A stretch of 64,000 nt of DNA, from NCBI GenBank assembly GCA_002483265.1, contig DLHO01000026.1, forward strand, positions 226,510 to 290,509. Reading direction: 5' to 3'. A program made the translations under genes and the position numbers. Source of the DNA: Flavobacteriales bacterium UBA7666 (GTDB taxonomy: Bacteria; Bacteroidota; Bacteroidia; Flavobacteriales_D; Crocinitomicaceae). The number at the start of each line of letters is the position of its first letter. The first letter of the stretch is position 1. Below, one piece after another: positions 16,487-24,900 of this stretch. Under the pieces are notes generated by a model. That model was not told where the DNA came from, made no database searches, and saw only the letters and a list, made by a program, of their open reading frames with translations.

Positions 16487-17620
16487 TTATTTTTTAGGTA
16501 AAACCTGGATATCCCATTCCCACGTCGTGGTCTTTTTAATACCTGATTTGTTTTTAATTGAAACAGTACCTTGTATTTTTTGAAGACCTTTTTTTGGTTT
16601 TACACGAACCTTACCGGTTCCATTCTCTGGTTTAAGAACTTCTCCGTCGATTGATTCAAGTGTGACTCCCGGTTGATTGTATGAATCAAAAGCTGCCATT
16701 CCAACACTGATTTCAGCAGTTTCACCTTCGTGAATAAGTGAAGGTCCTGATGCAAAAGGAACAATTCGATCGAATCCATATTCGGCAAAACATCCTATTA
16801 GGCTGATGTGTTGCAGTGCAATAGCCCGTGCTTCTAAAACTTTATTTTGTAGAATGGTTAACTGTGTGATTGCTCCGATTAGATTGGAATGTTGGAAGGT
16901 TGCTAAAATCCAGGGCGTTTTTTTGTTCCCGTTGGAAACTGATTTTGGAAGAGTTAAGTTGATATAAAGATTGGTTGCTACTTGCTTGTCATCTATTGGA
17001 AAGGGAATCATGGAACTAATTTCAGAGATTACTTTTTTTTCGAAAGCCTCATTGTTTCCATAATTAGTAATGTCTTCAATGAGCACTCGCCTGTGTTTCC
17101 TGATAGCCACGATGGTGATGAGATCATTCCGATAGGATTTAAGTATATTAAATAAGTCGAGTCCTTTTTCACTGGAGGATGTTTCATCTGAGTTGATAAA
17201 AAAATCAGTGGCAATACCTGTGTTTAATGGACTTTTTAATAGAGAAAGATCAAAATTGTTAGGAATGATAGAACGGTTTAGATTGAAGGAATGATTTCCG
17301 TTGTCGATTTCCATTAAGGAAATTTTTAATCTGTCCAGCGCATTAATGGCAGTAAGTGTCACGGAATCAATTTGATTTAATCGTTTAACGGTTTTATTTA
17401 AATAATCTCTCATTGCTTCATACTCCGGATTTTTTGGTGTCGAATGAAATTCATCCAGAACATTCTCTGAAAATCGGTTTCCATTATTGTAAAGCATCAC
17501 ATTCATTTGCTGCAGTTGTGCTTCTGATGCAATGCTGTTTTTAATTACGGCAGTATCTTCCGCTGAATTGCTGCAGCTAGCCAAAGCAAGAATTAGAAAT
17601 GCGATTGCGATTAATTTCAT
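16487..17620 (-). CDS. GldM-like lipoprotein
   Basis: A 377-aa lipoprotein (lipobox LALASC, Cys16). The helical N-terminal half with its pattern of short hydrophilic helices, followed by ARAIALQHISLIG and the strand pair FDRIVPFASGPSLIHEGE / AEISVGMAAF, strongly resembles the periplasmic D1-D2 region of the gliding/T9SS motor protein GldM (PorM), which has a similar 'P-x-S-x-x-x-x-G-E/D-x-x-x-A-x-x-F/L-A-A' strand. GldM itself is anchored by a transmembrane helix and has more domains, and no gldK, gldL or gldN is near. It is probably a GldM paralogue. The only partner in sight is the small membrane protein at 16202-16480. The family call rests on pattern recognition. Confidence 0.68.
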   Translation of the reverse strand: MKLIAIAFLILALASCSNSAEDTAVIKNSIASEAQLQQMNVMLYNNGNRFSENVLDEFHSTPKNPEYEAMRDYLNKTVKRLNQIDSVTLTAINALDRLKISLMEIDNGNHSFNLNRSIIPNNFDLSLLKSPLNTGIATDFFINSDETSSSEKGLDLFNILKSYRNDLITIVAIRKHRRVLIEDITNYGNNEAFEKKVISEISSMIPFPIDDKQVATNLYINLTLPKSVSNGNKKTPWILATFQHSNLIGAITQLTILQNKVLEARAIALQHISLIGCFAEYGFDRIVPFASGPSLIHEGETAEISVGMAAFDSYNQPGVTLESIDGEVLKPENGTGKVRVKPKKGLQKIQGTVSIKNKSGIKKTTTWEWDIQVLPKK

Positions 17621-17678
17621 TTTAGAGGTTTAAGGGATTTAGTGTAATCTATATTTTCTGCTGAAATTACAAAATAAA

Positions 17679-17706
17679 AAAAGCGATCCGTTAACGAACC
17701 GCTTTT
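17679..17706 (-). terminator. Terminator of the SDR gene
   Basis: AAAAGCG (17679-17685) pairs with CGCTTTT (17700-17706); the loop contains the palindrome CGTTAACG. On the minus strand the stem is followed by a T run. It lies 20 bases past the stop codon of the SDR gene. Confidence 0.75.
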
Positions 17707-17725
17707 AAAAATCAATCAGAGTTGA

Positions 17726-18586
17726 TTATTGGTAGATTTCTTTAATGAACTCGTTCAACGAACTTGGTTTTCTGCCTAAAAGCTGCTCCAAATGAGTGTT
17801 CGGAACATCAAAATCACCCTCTTTTGTTGCTGTTGCAAATCCAATGGAGAAACCAATCATTGCTTCGGGAACACCTGCTTCTGCTAATGCTTTTGAAAAG
17901 TCAGGAATCGAAAGATCATTGTATCCAACTGTTTTTCCGGAATGAGCAGAAAGTGCATTGGCAACATCCTGATAAGAATAGCTTTCTACATTCGAAATTT
18001 CATAGGTCTTGTTTTCGTGTCCTGAAGTACTCAATACATTTGCAAAAGCTTCCGCCATTTCAGTTCTTAATGAAAAAGGAACACGTCCGTTACCTGCGGG
18101 GAAGTTAATTCCGGTTTCAAGAACGTGTTCTCCAATGAACATCGGAATGATGTCTGCATACAAATTATCTCTTAGGAATGTGTAGTTCAATCCGGATTCC
18201 AAAATGTACTTTTCCGTATTGTAATGTTCTTCCATCAATGGTTTTAACGCAGAGTTTTCGATGTTCTGCATCGAAACGCTTGTGTAAAGGATGTGCTTCA
18301 CACCAGCTTCTTTAGCCGCATCTACCGCTCTTTTTTGTTGTCCTAAACGATCGTTGAAATCATTAGAAGAAATCAAGAGTACTTTATCAATTCCCTGAAA
18401 TGCTTTTACCAATGAGTTTTTATCGTGGTAATCACCAACTCTTACATTTACCCCCAGAGCTTTTAAGTCTGCTGCTTTGTTTTCATCACGCACCAAAACT
18501 GCGATGTTGTTTGCGGGGATCTTTTTTGCCAGAAATTCAACGGTTGCTTTTCCCAAATTTCCTGTTGCGCCTGTTACTAAAATCAT
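17726..18586 (-). CDS. NAD(P)H-binding NmrA/QorB-like oxidoreductase
   Basis: Atypical short-chain dehydrogenase of 286 aa. The Rossmann motif TGATGNLGKATVEFL at the N-terminus (residues 5-19) matches the GxxGxxG of NmrA-like and NAD(P)H:quinone oxidoreductase 2 (QorB) proteins, and the middle carries YTSVSMQN and an LRDNLYAD segment common to that group. The likely role is reduction of quinones or reactive electrophiles, or redox sensing. It is divergent from an HxlR-type regulator 143 bases away, a frequent arrangement in which the regulator controls the oxidoreductase. The leader of about 50 bases holds a small hairpin. Confidence 0.88.
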   Translation of the reverse strand: MILVTGATGNLGKATVEFLAKKIPANNIAVLVRDENKAADLKALGVNVRVGDYHDKNSLVKAFQGIDKVLLISSNDFNDRLGQQKRAVDAAKEAGVKHILYTSVSMQNIENSALKPLMEEHYNTEKYILESGLNYTFLRDNLYADIIPMFIGEHVLETGINFPAGNGRVPFSLRTEMAEAFANVLSTSGHENKTYEISNVESYSYQDVANALSAHSGKTVGYNDLSIPDFSKALAEAGVPEAMIGFSIGFATATKEGDFDVPNTHLEQLLGRKPSSLNEFIKEIYQ

Positions 18587-18609
18587 ATGTCTTTTTTTTA
18601 TTTGATGTG

Positions 18610-18628
18610 CCTGACATTCATTGTCAGG
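18610..18628 (-). other. Leader hairpin of the SDR mRNA
   Basis: CCTGACA (18610-18616) pairs with TGTCAGG (18622-18628) around a 5-base loop, between the predicted promoter at 18639-18646 and the ATG at 18586. It may affect mRNA stability or translation. Confidence 0.5.
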
Positions 18629-18638
18629 ATTGTAAGGA

Positions 18639-18646
18639 CAAAGCTA
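18639..18646 (-). promoter_or_regulatory. Promoter -7 box of the SDR gene
   Basis: TAGCTTTG on the minus strand matches TAnnTTTG. A partial operator half-site pair TTACTTAGTATA (18650-18661) lies directly upstream, in the place where a bound regulator would cover the -33 region. Confidence 0.55.
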
Positions 18647-18674
18647 TGATTACTTAGTATATAAAAGGAAGTCC

Positions 18675-18688
18675 TATACTTTTGTATA
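18675..18688. promoter_or_regulatory. HxlR-type operator 1
   Basis: Palindrome TATACTTTTGTATA (TATAC-N4-GTATA) in the gap between the divergent SDR and hxlR-type genes. An identical half-site pair is at 18693-18706, centre to centre 18 bases away. Confidence 0.75.
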
Positions 18689-18692
18689 GTGA

Positions 18693-18706
18693 TATACTTT
18701 AGTATA
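18693..18706. promoter_or_regulatory. HxlR-type operator 2
   Basis: Palindrome TATACTTTAGTATA (TATAC-N4-GTATA), 11 bases upstream of the regulator's -7 box, so a bound dimer would block the regulator's own promoter. Confidence 0.75.
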
Positions 18707-18717
18707 GTTCAATCCTT

Positions 18718-18725
18718 TAACTTTG
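18718..18725 (+). promoter_or_regulatory. Promoter -7 box 4 bases before the regulator ATG
   Basis: TAACTTTG fits the consensus exactly, and the ATG follows after 4 bases. Transcription would start at or next to the A of the ATG, so the mRNA should be leaderless. No clear -33 TTG is seen at the right spacing. Confidence 0.6.
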
Positions 18726-18729
18726 TAAC

Positions 18730-19116
18730 ATGGAAAAGAAAATGACATTCGAACAGGCAAAATCCTGCCCCATTCAATTTGTATTGGCAATGACAGATAC
18801 CCTGAATGTAATCTCAGGCAAATGGAAACTGCAAATTATAGGATCATTGCTCTTTGGAAAAACGCGTCGTTTTACGGAAATCCAACGAACTATTCCAAAA
18901 ATTACTCCTCGTATGCTTTCCAAAGAGTTGAAAGAATTGGAATTGAATGGAATTGTGACAAGAACCGTTCATGATTCAATTCCTGTTTTAGTTGAATATG
19001 AATTGACTGAATCAGCAAGACAGCTGCAAGAAGTAATGGATAGCATGATTCATTGGGGAATTAACCACCGGGAAGAAGTTAAACGCGAAATTGCTTCGGA
19101 GAAACTGGCTGGTTAA
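18730..19116 (+). CDS. HxlR-family transcriptional regulator
   Basis: A 128-aa winged helix-turn-helix dimer of the HxlR/MarR-like group. The motif VISGKWKLQIIGSLLFGKTRRFTEIQ, the recognition helix TPRMLSKELKELELNGIV and the wing with Y-E-L-T-E-S are all in place. Cys13, in the N-terminal SCPI motif near residue 13, is the position used for thiol sensing of quinones or aldehydes in relatives such as YodB and HypR, so redox or electrophile sensing is likely. It is divergent from the SDR gene, with two TATAC-N4-GTATA palindromes between them that I take as its binding sites. Confidence 0.93.
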   Translation: MEKKMTFEQAKSCPIQFVLAMTDTLNVISGKWKLQIIGSLLFGKTRRFTEIQRTIPKITPRMLSKELKELELNGIVTRTVHDSIPVLVEYELTESARQLQEVMDSMIHWGINHREEVKREIASEKLAG

Positions 19117-19130
19117 AACTCTTGCAATCG

Positions 19131-19195
19131 GGAATTCAGGAATTCAGGAATTCGCGAGTTCGCGAGTTCGGGTGTTCCCAAAGATACGAACAGAT
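19131..19195. repeat. Octamer tandem array with shared 23-base tail
   Basis: Five units of 8 bases (GGAATTCA twice, GGAATTCG, CGAGTTCG twice) fill 19131-19170. The following 19173-19195 is identical over 23 bases to 40879-40901, which also follows an octamer array. It lies between convergent genes. Confidence 0.8.
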
Positions 19196-19238
19196 CTATG
19201 TTAAATAACTGGTTTTCATTTAATTGTAAATTTGTTTT

Positions 19239-19991
19239 TCAATCGATAGGTTTGGTGAAAGCCATCCATTCCGTCTCCTCCGAGACATTCCCGGAAGTAT
19301 CCATAATTGCAAACTTTGCTTGATAATTCAATCCTTCTTCAAAGTTAAAAGCACCGGAACACATGTCATGCCCAATGGAAACAGTTTCTTTTCCCTGTTT
19401 TATATAATAGGTAGTTTCTTTTCCTGTTTCAACCGATTTTAAAGTTGTTTTAATCAAAAAATCAGACTGTTCCCGGACTTCGAATTTAAAATTCACATGA
19501 ATTTCAGGACCGCAGCCGAAATGAACGAGTGATTTATCCTTTTCCTGTGGAGTTTTGATCCATTGGGGAGCTTCAGTATCGCTTTCATCTTTTACAAAAT
19601 AGATGACGGGATCAAATTTCCTGGTTTTAGGATTGTATTGGCTGAGTGCTTCGTGATTGAATAACTTATCAATGACGAATTGATATTCTTTTCCCGGAGT
19701 TAAAGGCTTTTCCGGTTTCAGGATAGCTTGTGTCAAATTGAATTGTCCTACATGCGTTTCTACTACTATTAATGCAATTCGGTCATTTCCTGATTCTAAA
19801 TAAACCGGGAACTCGGTGTTCAAACCCGTGATTATTTTCTGACTATGAGCATATCCTTCCAACATAAAAAGATTGTCCTTCTTAATTTGTTTTTGAGCCG
19901 GATAAACAGATAATCCTGAACCGGCACAATCCGCTAATCCCTTAAATCCAATGGAAATAAAAACCAAAAAAGTAATCAGCGATAATTTCAT
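19239..19991 (-). CDS. Secreted protein of unknown function, Ig-like
   Basis: A 250-aa exported protein with a signal peptide ending near residue 20 (GFKGLADC). Cys22 lies just after the likely cleavage site and there are two further Cys residues in the C-terminal half (FGCGPE and HDMCSGAF). The body is rich in beta-strand patterns such as LTPGKEYQFVIDKL and LNYQAKFAIMDTSGNVSEE, typical of Ig or fibronectin-type folds. No catalytic motif is visible. It is transcribed alone, facing the HxlR gene from the other strand. Confidence 0.6.
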   Translation of the reverse strand: MKLSLITFLVFISIGFKGLADCAGSGLSVYPAQKQIKKDNLFMLEGYAHSQKIITGLNTEFPVYLESGNDRIALIVVETHVGQFNLTQAILKPEKPLTPGKEYQFVIDKLFNHEALSQYNPKTRKFDPVIYFVKDESDTEAPQWIKTPQEKDKSLVHFGCGPEIHVNFKFEVREQSDFLIKTTLKSVETGKETTYYIKQGKETVSIGHDMCSGAFNFEEGLNYQAKFAIMDTSGNVSEETEWMAFTKPID

Positions 19992-20050
19992 AGTTCCGTT
20001 TTTGTTTTAATACAATGATTCCTAAAGTTAGTTCAAACTCATAGTCAAAA

Positions 20051-20107
20051 GATGCAAAGGGTTCAATAGTTCAAAGATTTGAACTTTCTTTGAACCTTTA
20101 AACTATT
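20051..20107. repeat. TTGAAC-type intergenic repeat
   Basis: GTTCAATAGTTCAAA, TTTGAACTTTCTTTGAACC and TTTAAACTATTTT follow one another and are partly self-complementary. GTTCAATAGTTCAAA also occurs near 10092, and the TTTAAACTATTT end also at 53650. It lies directly before the M14 peptidase gene. Confidence 0.65.
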
Positions 20108-20114
20108 TTAGAGC

Positions 20115-21806
20115 ATGAAGCTGACTTTTTTCGCACTGTTTTTTCCACTGCTTGGATTCGCACAATGGGATGGAAATAAAACTCCGACCTATCCGGAATT
20201 GATTGAAATCTACACGAGATTGGATTTTTTGCATGAAGAGATTGAACTCTACGATATGGGGCCGTCAGACACAGAATCTTCGATTTATGTGTTAATCATT
20301 AACGGAGCAGGAAATCAGGACAAAACATTTGAGAAAGCGCGTAAAAGTACCACGGTTTTGATCAACAATGCCATTCATGCCGGCGAACCAGACGGTGTAA
20401 ACGCTTGCTTGTTGTGGATTGAAGAATGGATCAAAAAAGGGAAGAAGACCAAAGATTTACCCGTTATTGCAATTATTCCGGCCTACAATATTGGAGGAAT
20501 GATGAACAGATCCGCGTCCAGCAGGGCAAACCAGGACGGACCGGAAGAATATGGTTTCAGAGGAAATGCTCAAAATCTGGATCTGAACCGTGATTTCATT
20601 AAAATGGATTCGAAGAACATGTTTACGTTTGCGAAGATCTATCAGGAGTTAGATCCGGATGTTTTTGTCGATACACACGTTTCCAATGGAGCTGATTATC
20701 AATACACCCTTACGTTCATCCATTCCATGAAAGAGCGAATGGCAAACGGAATGCAACATCTGTTCGCTCAAAAATACATTCCGTCCCTTACTGAAACATT
20801 GAAAAAGGAAGGATGGGATTGGTCCCCTTATGTGGAAACAAAAGGGGAGACTCCTGAATCGGGAATTCAGGCTTTCAATGATTTGCCACGCTATGCACAA
20901 GGTTATGGTTCGCTCTTTAATGCGCTTAGCATCACCGTTGAAACGCACATGCTGAAACCTTTTCCTCAGCGTGTTCAGGCTACAAAAGATTATTTGAATT
21001 TCTTGTTTTATTGGAGTCAGGCAAATAGTTTGGGGATTGAAAATGCACGGATGATGGCTCTTAGAGAAGATACAAATGCAAGCTATTACCAGATTCACTA
21101 TGAACTAGGCGATCAAAAAGATTCTATTCTGTTCAAAGGATATGAGTTTGGCTATAAACCAAGTGAAGTATCCGGAAAAAACCGCTTGTTTTACGATCGT
21201 TCGAAACCCTTTAAAAAGTACATTCCTTATTATCAAACTTATCATGCTCAGGATTCTGTCCGAATTCCCAAAGGATACATAGTTTCAGCAGAAGCTGATG
21301 GAATCATTGAACGCTTAAGAGCAAATAAGATTCGATTCATAGAAATTGATAGCAGCACAAAGCAAGTTTATACACTGCGCATTGTAGATTTTAAATCGGG
21401 AAGCAGACCTTATGAGGGACATTACCTGCACAGAGAAGTTAAAAACACGGAACAAGAAGAATTGGTTTACATTCCAAAAGGAAGTGTTTGGATTCCATGC
21501 AATCAGGACAAACTCAACTTCATACTGACGGTACTAGAACCTCGTTGTGAAGATTCGTATTTTGCATGGAACTTCATGGACAGTTATATTCAGGAAAAAG
21601 AATATTTCTCAGCTTACGTTTTTGAAGACGAAGCAGCCAAACTCCTAAAAGAGAATCCAAGCCTTCGCGAAATGCTGGAAAAGAAGAAGTCAACCGATCC
21701 GGAGTTTGCGAAAAGTGCTGAAGCGCAGTTGTTCTTTGTCTATCAGAATAGTCAACGCTTTGAAAAAAAGACTTTTAATCGGCTTCCGGTTTATAAGGTT
21801 TACTAA
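20115..21806 (+). CDS. Secreted M14-family zinc carboxypeptidase-like protein
   Basis: Metallocarboxypeptidase of 563 aa with a signal peptide (MKLTFFALFFPLLGFAQ). The zinc ligands are His88 and Glu91 (IHAGEPDG) and His188 (VDTHVSNG); NLDLNRD at residues 154-160 provides the substrate-binding Asn-Arg, and Glu277 in ITVETHML is the catalytic base. The 200 residues after the peptidase domain have no recognised motif and may be a beta-sandwich accessory domain. No T9SS C-terminal domain is present, so it should stay in the periplasm. Likely role: trimming peptides or cell-wall peptides at the C-terminus. Confidence 0.92.
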   Translation: MKLTFFALFFPLLGFAQWDGNKTPTYPELIEIYTRLDFLHEEIELYDMGPSDTESSIYVLIINGAGNQDKTFEKARKSTTVLINNAIHAGEPDGVNACLLWIEEWIKKGKKTKDLPVIAIIPAYNIGGMMNRSASSRANQDGPEEYGFRGNAQNLDLNRDFIKMDSKNMFTFAKIYQELDPDVFVDTHVSNGADYQYTLTFIHSMKERMANGMQHLFAQKYIPSLTETLKKEGWDWSPYVETKGETPESGIQAFNDLPRYAQGYGSLFNALSITVETHMLKPFPQRVQATKDYLNFLFYWSQANSLGIENARMMALREDTNASYYQIHYELGDQKDSILFKGYEFGYKPSEVSGKNRLFYDRSKPFKKYIPYYQTYHAQDSVRIPKGYIVSAEADGIIERLRANKIRFIEIDSSTKQVYTLRIVDFKSGSRPYEGHYLHREVKNTEQEELVYIPKGSVWIPCNQDKLNFILTVLEPRCEDSYFAWNFMDSYIQEKEYFSAYVFEDEAAKLLKENPSLREMLEKKKSTDPEFAKSAEAQLFFVYQNSQRFEKKTFNRLPVYKVY

Positions 21807-21934
21807 TCAGCTTTACAAGACTTTCGTGCACTTTGATAGTAAAAATGAACGTTTGTCCCGAAAATGTCACAAAATCGATATAGGCTTGGATGCTTGTTTG
21901 CATTATCTTTACCATCCTATACTTATTATAAAAC

Positions 21935-24900
21935 ATGAAGAAACTAATTCTCTCCGGTTTTTTGACATTTGTTGCATTTGCTTCTTTTGCTCAAGATACC
22001 ACCTGGGTTCAAACTTATACGTTTGACACCATCAGCACACGAAGAGCTGAATACCAATTTCCCGCAAGCTTAGATACCAAACGCTTTGAAAAAGTGTTGA
22101 TGTATTACAAGCTAAAATGTAGTCCCTTAACAACCTGGGATAATTACAATTGTGGAGAGTGGGATTATTTGGCTTATACCCGAATTTTCGATCACACAGG
22201 AATTATGGATTCCGTTCAGGTTGATGGGAAAAAGTACCGTGTAAATACCTTAGCTCCGGCAACGTATCCTTATTCAAGTTCGGTCTATTATGACCAAAAG
22301 TGGATGCCCGTTCAAAAGCGAACACCTTTGGTTCCGGTTATTCATCCGATTTCAGGAACAGGAAGCACTCCATTAACATTAGTAAGCACTAATGGAAACG
22401 GAAAAACTATTCAGTGGATTATTCCAGCGAGTGAACTGGCAACAAGTGGCGTGATTGCCGGAGATATTCATGGAATGGACTTGAATATCCTGAATGCACT
22501 AGCTTCGCTACAAGGAGTTCAGATCCGGATTAAATCAACTGCTTCGACAACTTTGACCGCTCTGGAAACAACAGGATTCACTACTGTTTTCAATAATTCA
22601 TTGACTGGAATTTCTACAGGATCCAATACGGTTAATTTTTCAGCTCCATTCACATACGATGGATCATCGAATCTGGTTATTGAATTGAAATTTACCGATG
22701 CACGTCAGGGACTTTCACAAGTTGATTTGGAAATGGCAGCTGTTGCGGGATCGAATACCTTGAGTTTTGATAATTCGAATGGCGTATTTACTACCAGTGG
22801 AACAAATTATGCTGAGCTTAATCTGAGCAATGTTAGTTTGGGTGGTGATATGACGATTGCTTTCTGGGCAAAAGGAAACGGGAACAGTGGTGTGTCGACT
22901 TCTATTTTGGAAGCAGTAGACTCGCTAAATAATCGTGTTTTGAATATTCATATGCCTTGGTCTGATAATACAATCTATTGGGATGCAGGACTGGGTTCCG
23001 GATACAACCGAATTTCAAAATTAGCAACAGCAACAGACATTGATAATGTTTGGCATCACTGGGCTTTCGTGAAGAAAACTTCTACAGGACAAATGTTTAT
23101 CTATAAAGATGGAGTGCAATGGCATAGTGGAAGTTCTAATACAATTCCTGTTGGAACGATTACAAAATTCATTTTAGGAAACGGAAAAGATTTGAATACC
23201 AATTGGAAAGGTTCGATTGATGAATTTTCTGTTTGGTCATCTGCTTTGGATGCAGCAACAATCGCTTCATGGAAAGACAAAAAGATTGCGGCTTCCCATC
23301 CGAATTATGCTAATCTGGAAGTATATTATGATTTTGATGGACAATTGGCATTGATCGATCGTTCTGTAAATAACCGTTTGGGGATGTGTTCAAGTACAAA
23401 TATGGTACAGAATAACCAACCAATCATTGCAGGTGTTGAATCCGTAAGCGGAAGCCCTAAAATCGATTTGATTCAAGGAACAATGAATGTTGCTACAACA
23501 GATTCTGTTTTAGTAACTCAATTCCCGACTCCAAGTGTAGTTTTTGAGTACCAACCGGGTCCGCATAGTTTTCATATTGTCTCTAATATGCTGACGTATG
23601 ATCAGGGAACAATTGATACACTAGCAACTAACGGAGCGGTGATTCAGTCAACTCCAAGTACTGTAACTGCTACATTAACAAATCAAACAATCACTTATTA
23701 TCAGGTTGCTTTTGAAGAAGTGAATGACATCGAAATTGGTCGGTATATTACGCCATACGGAATTGGGTTTGATTTGGGTCCACAAGGATTTACCTGGATT
23801 TATGATGTGACGGATTACCAGAAATACTTGCATGGAATGGTTGATCTTGCTGCTCATAATACACAAGAGTTGATTGATTTGAAGTTTGCATTTATTGAAG
23901 GAGTTCCGGCAAGAGATGTTCACGATATTCAACCTATTTGGCAGAATTGGACGTCTTACAACTATGCTGATATGGCAAATGATGTAGTTTTGCAAGCAAA
24001 AGAAGTACATCTTTCTGATACTTCCTCAAACTTTAAAATCAGAACACGTTTGACAGGACATGGTCAGGTTGGAAACGGTGCATGTTGCGAATGGCAGGAC
24101 AAACAACACAAAATCATCATTGATGGAGTTGAGCGTTTCAGCTGGAGTATTTGGAGAGATGATTGTGGAAAAAATCCAAATATTGGTCAGGGAGGAACAT
24201 GGCCTTATGCGCGTGAAGGATGGTGTCCGGGAGATATGGTACGCGAGTTTGACCACGAGTTAACATCCTACGTGTCAGCCGGAGATACAGTAATGATTGA
24301 TTATGACATCTCAGATGTTCCTGCAAATGACATGGGACAAGCGGGAGGTAATTTCGTAACAGCTATTGATCTGGTTTCTTATTCTGCTCCAAACTTCCAG
24401 CACGATGCCGCTATTCTGGATATATTGAATCCAAACAGTTATGAGTATTATAGCAAATGGAATCCTACTTGTTCGAATCCGCGGGTGATCCTTCAAAACA
24501 ACGGAGCTCTTCCTTTAACTGTTTGTAAGATCCGTATTTGGGTTTCTTACGGTAATTTCATTGATTATGTTTGGAATGGTAATTTAGGATTCCTTCAAAA
24601 AGAGATCGTTGAGATTCCGATTACAAATCAAAACTTCTGGTTCGGAGCAAATCCTGCAAATGGATTCTATGCACGTGTGATAGAAATTTCGGGATCAAAT
24701 ACCTTGGATGAATACCATAACAATGATGAGTTTAAAACCAAGTATACTGCTCCGGAAGTAATCAATGGCGCATTTTATGTTTGGATGACAACCAATAACA
24801 AAGCAAGTGAAAACAAATGGAGATTGGTAGATCAAAATGGAAATATCATTTTCCAGAGAACTACTTTGACTAATACAACAGATTACAAAGACACGTTTGA

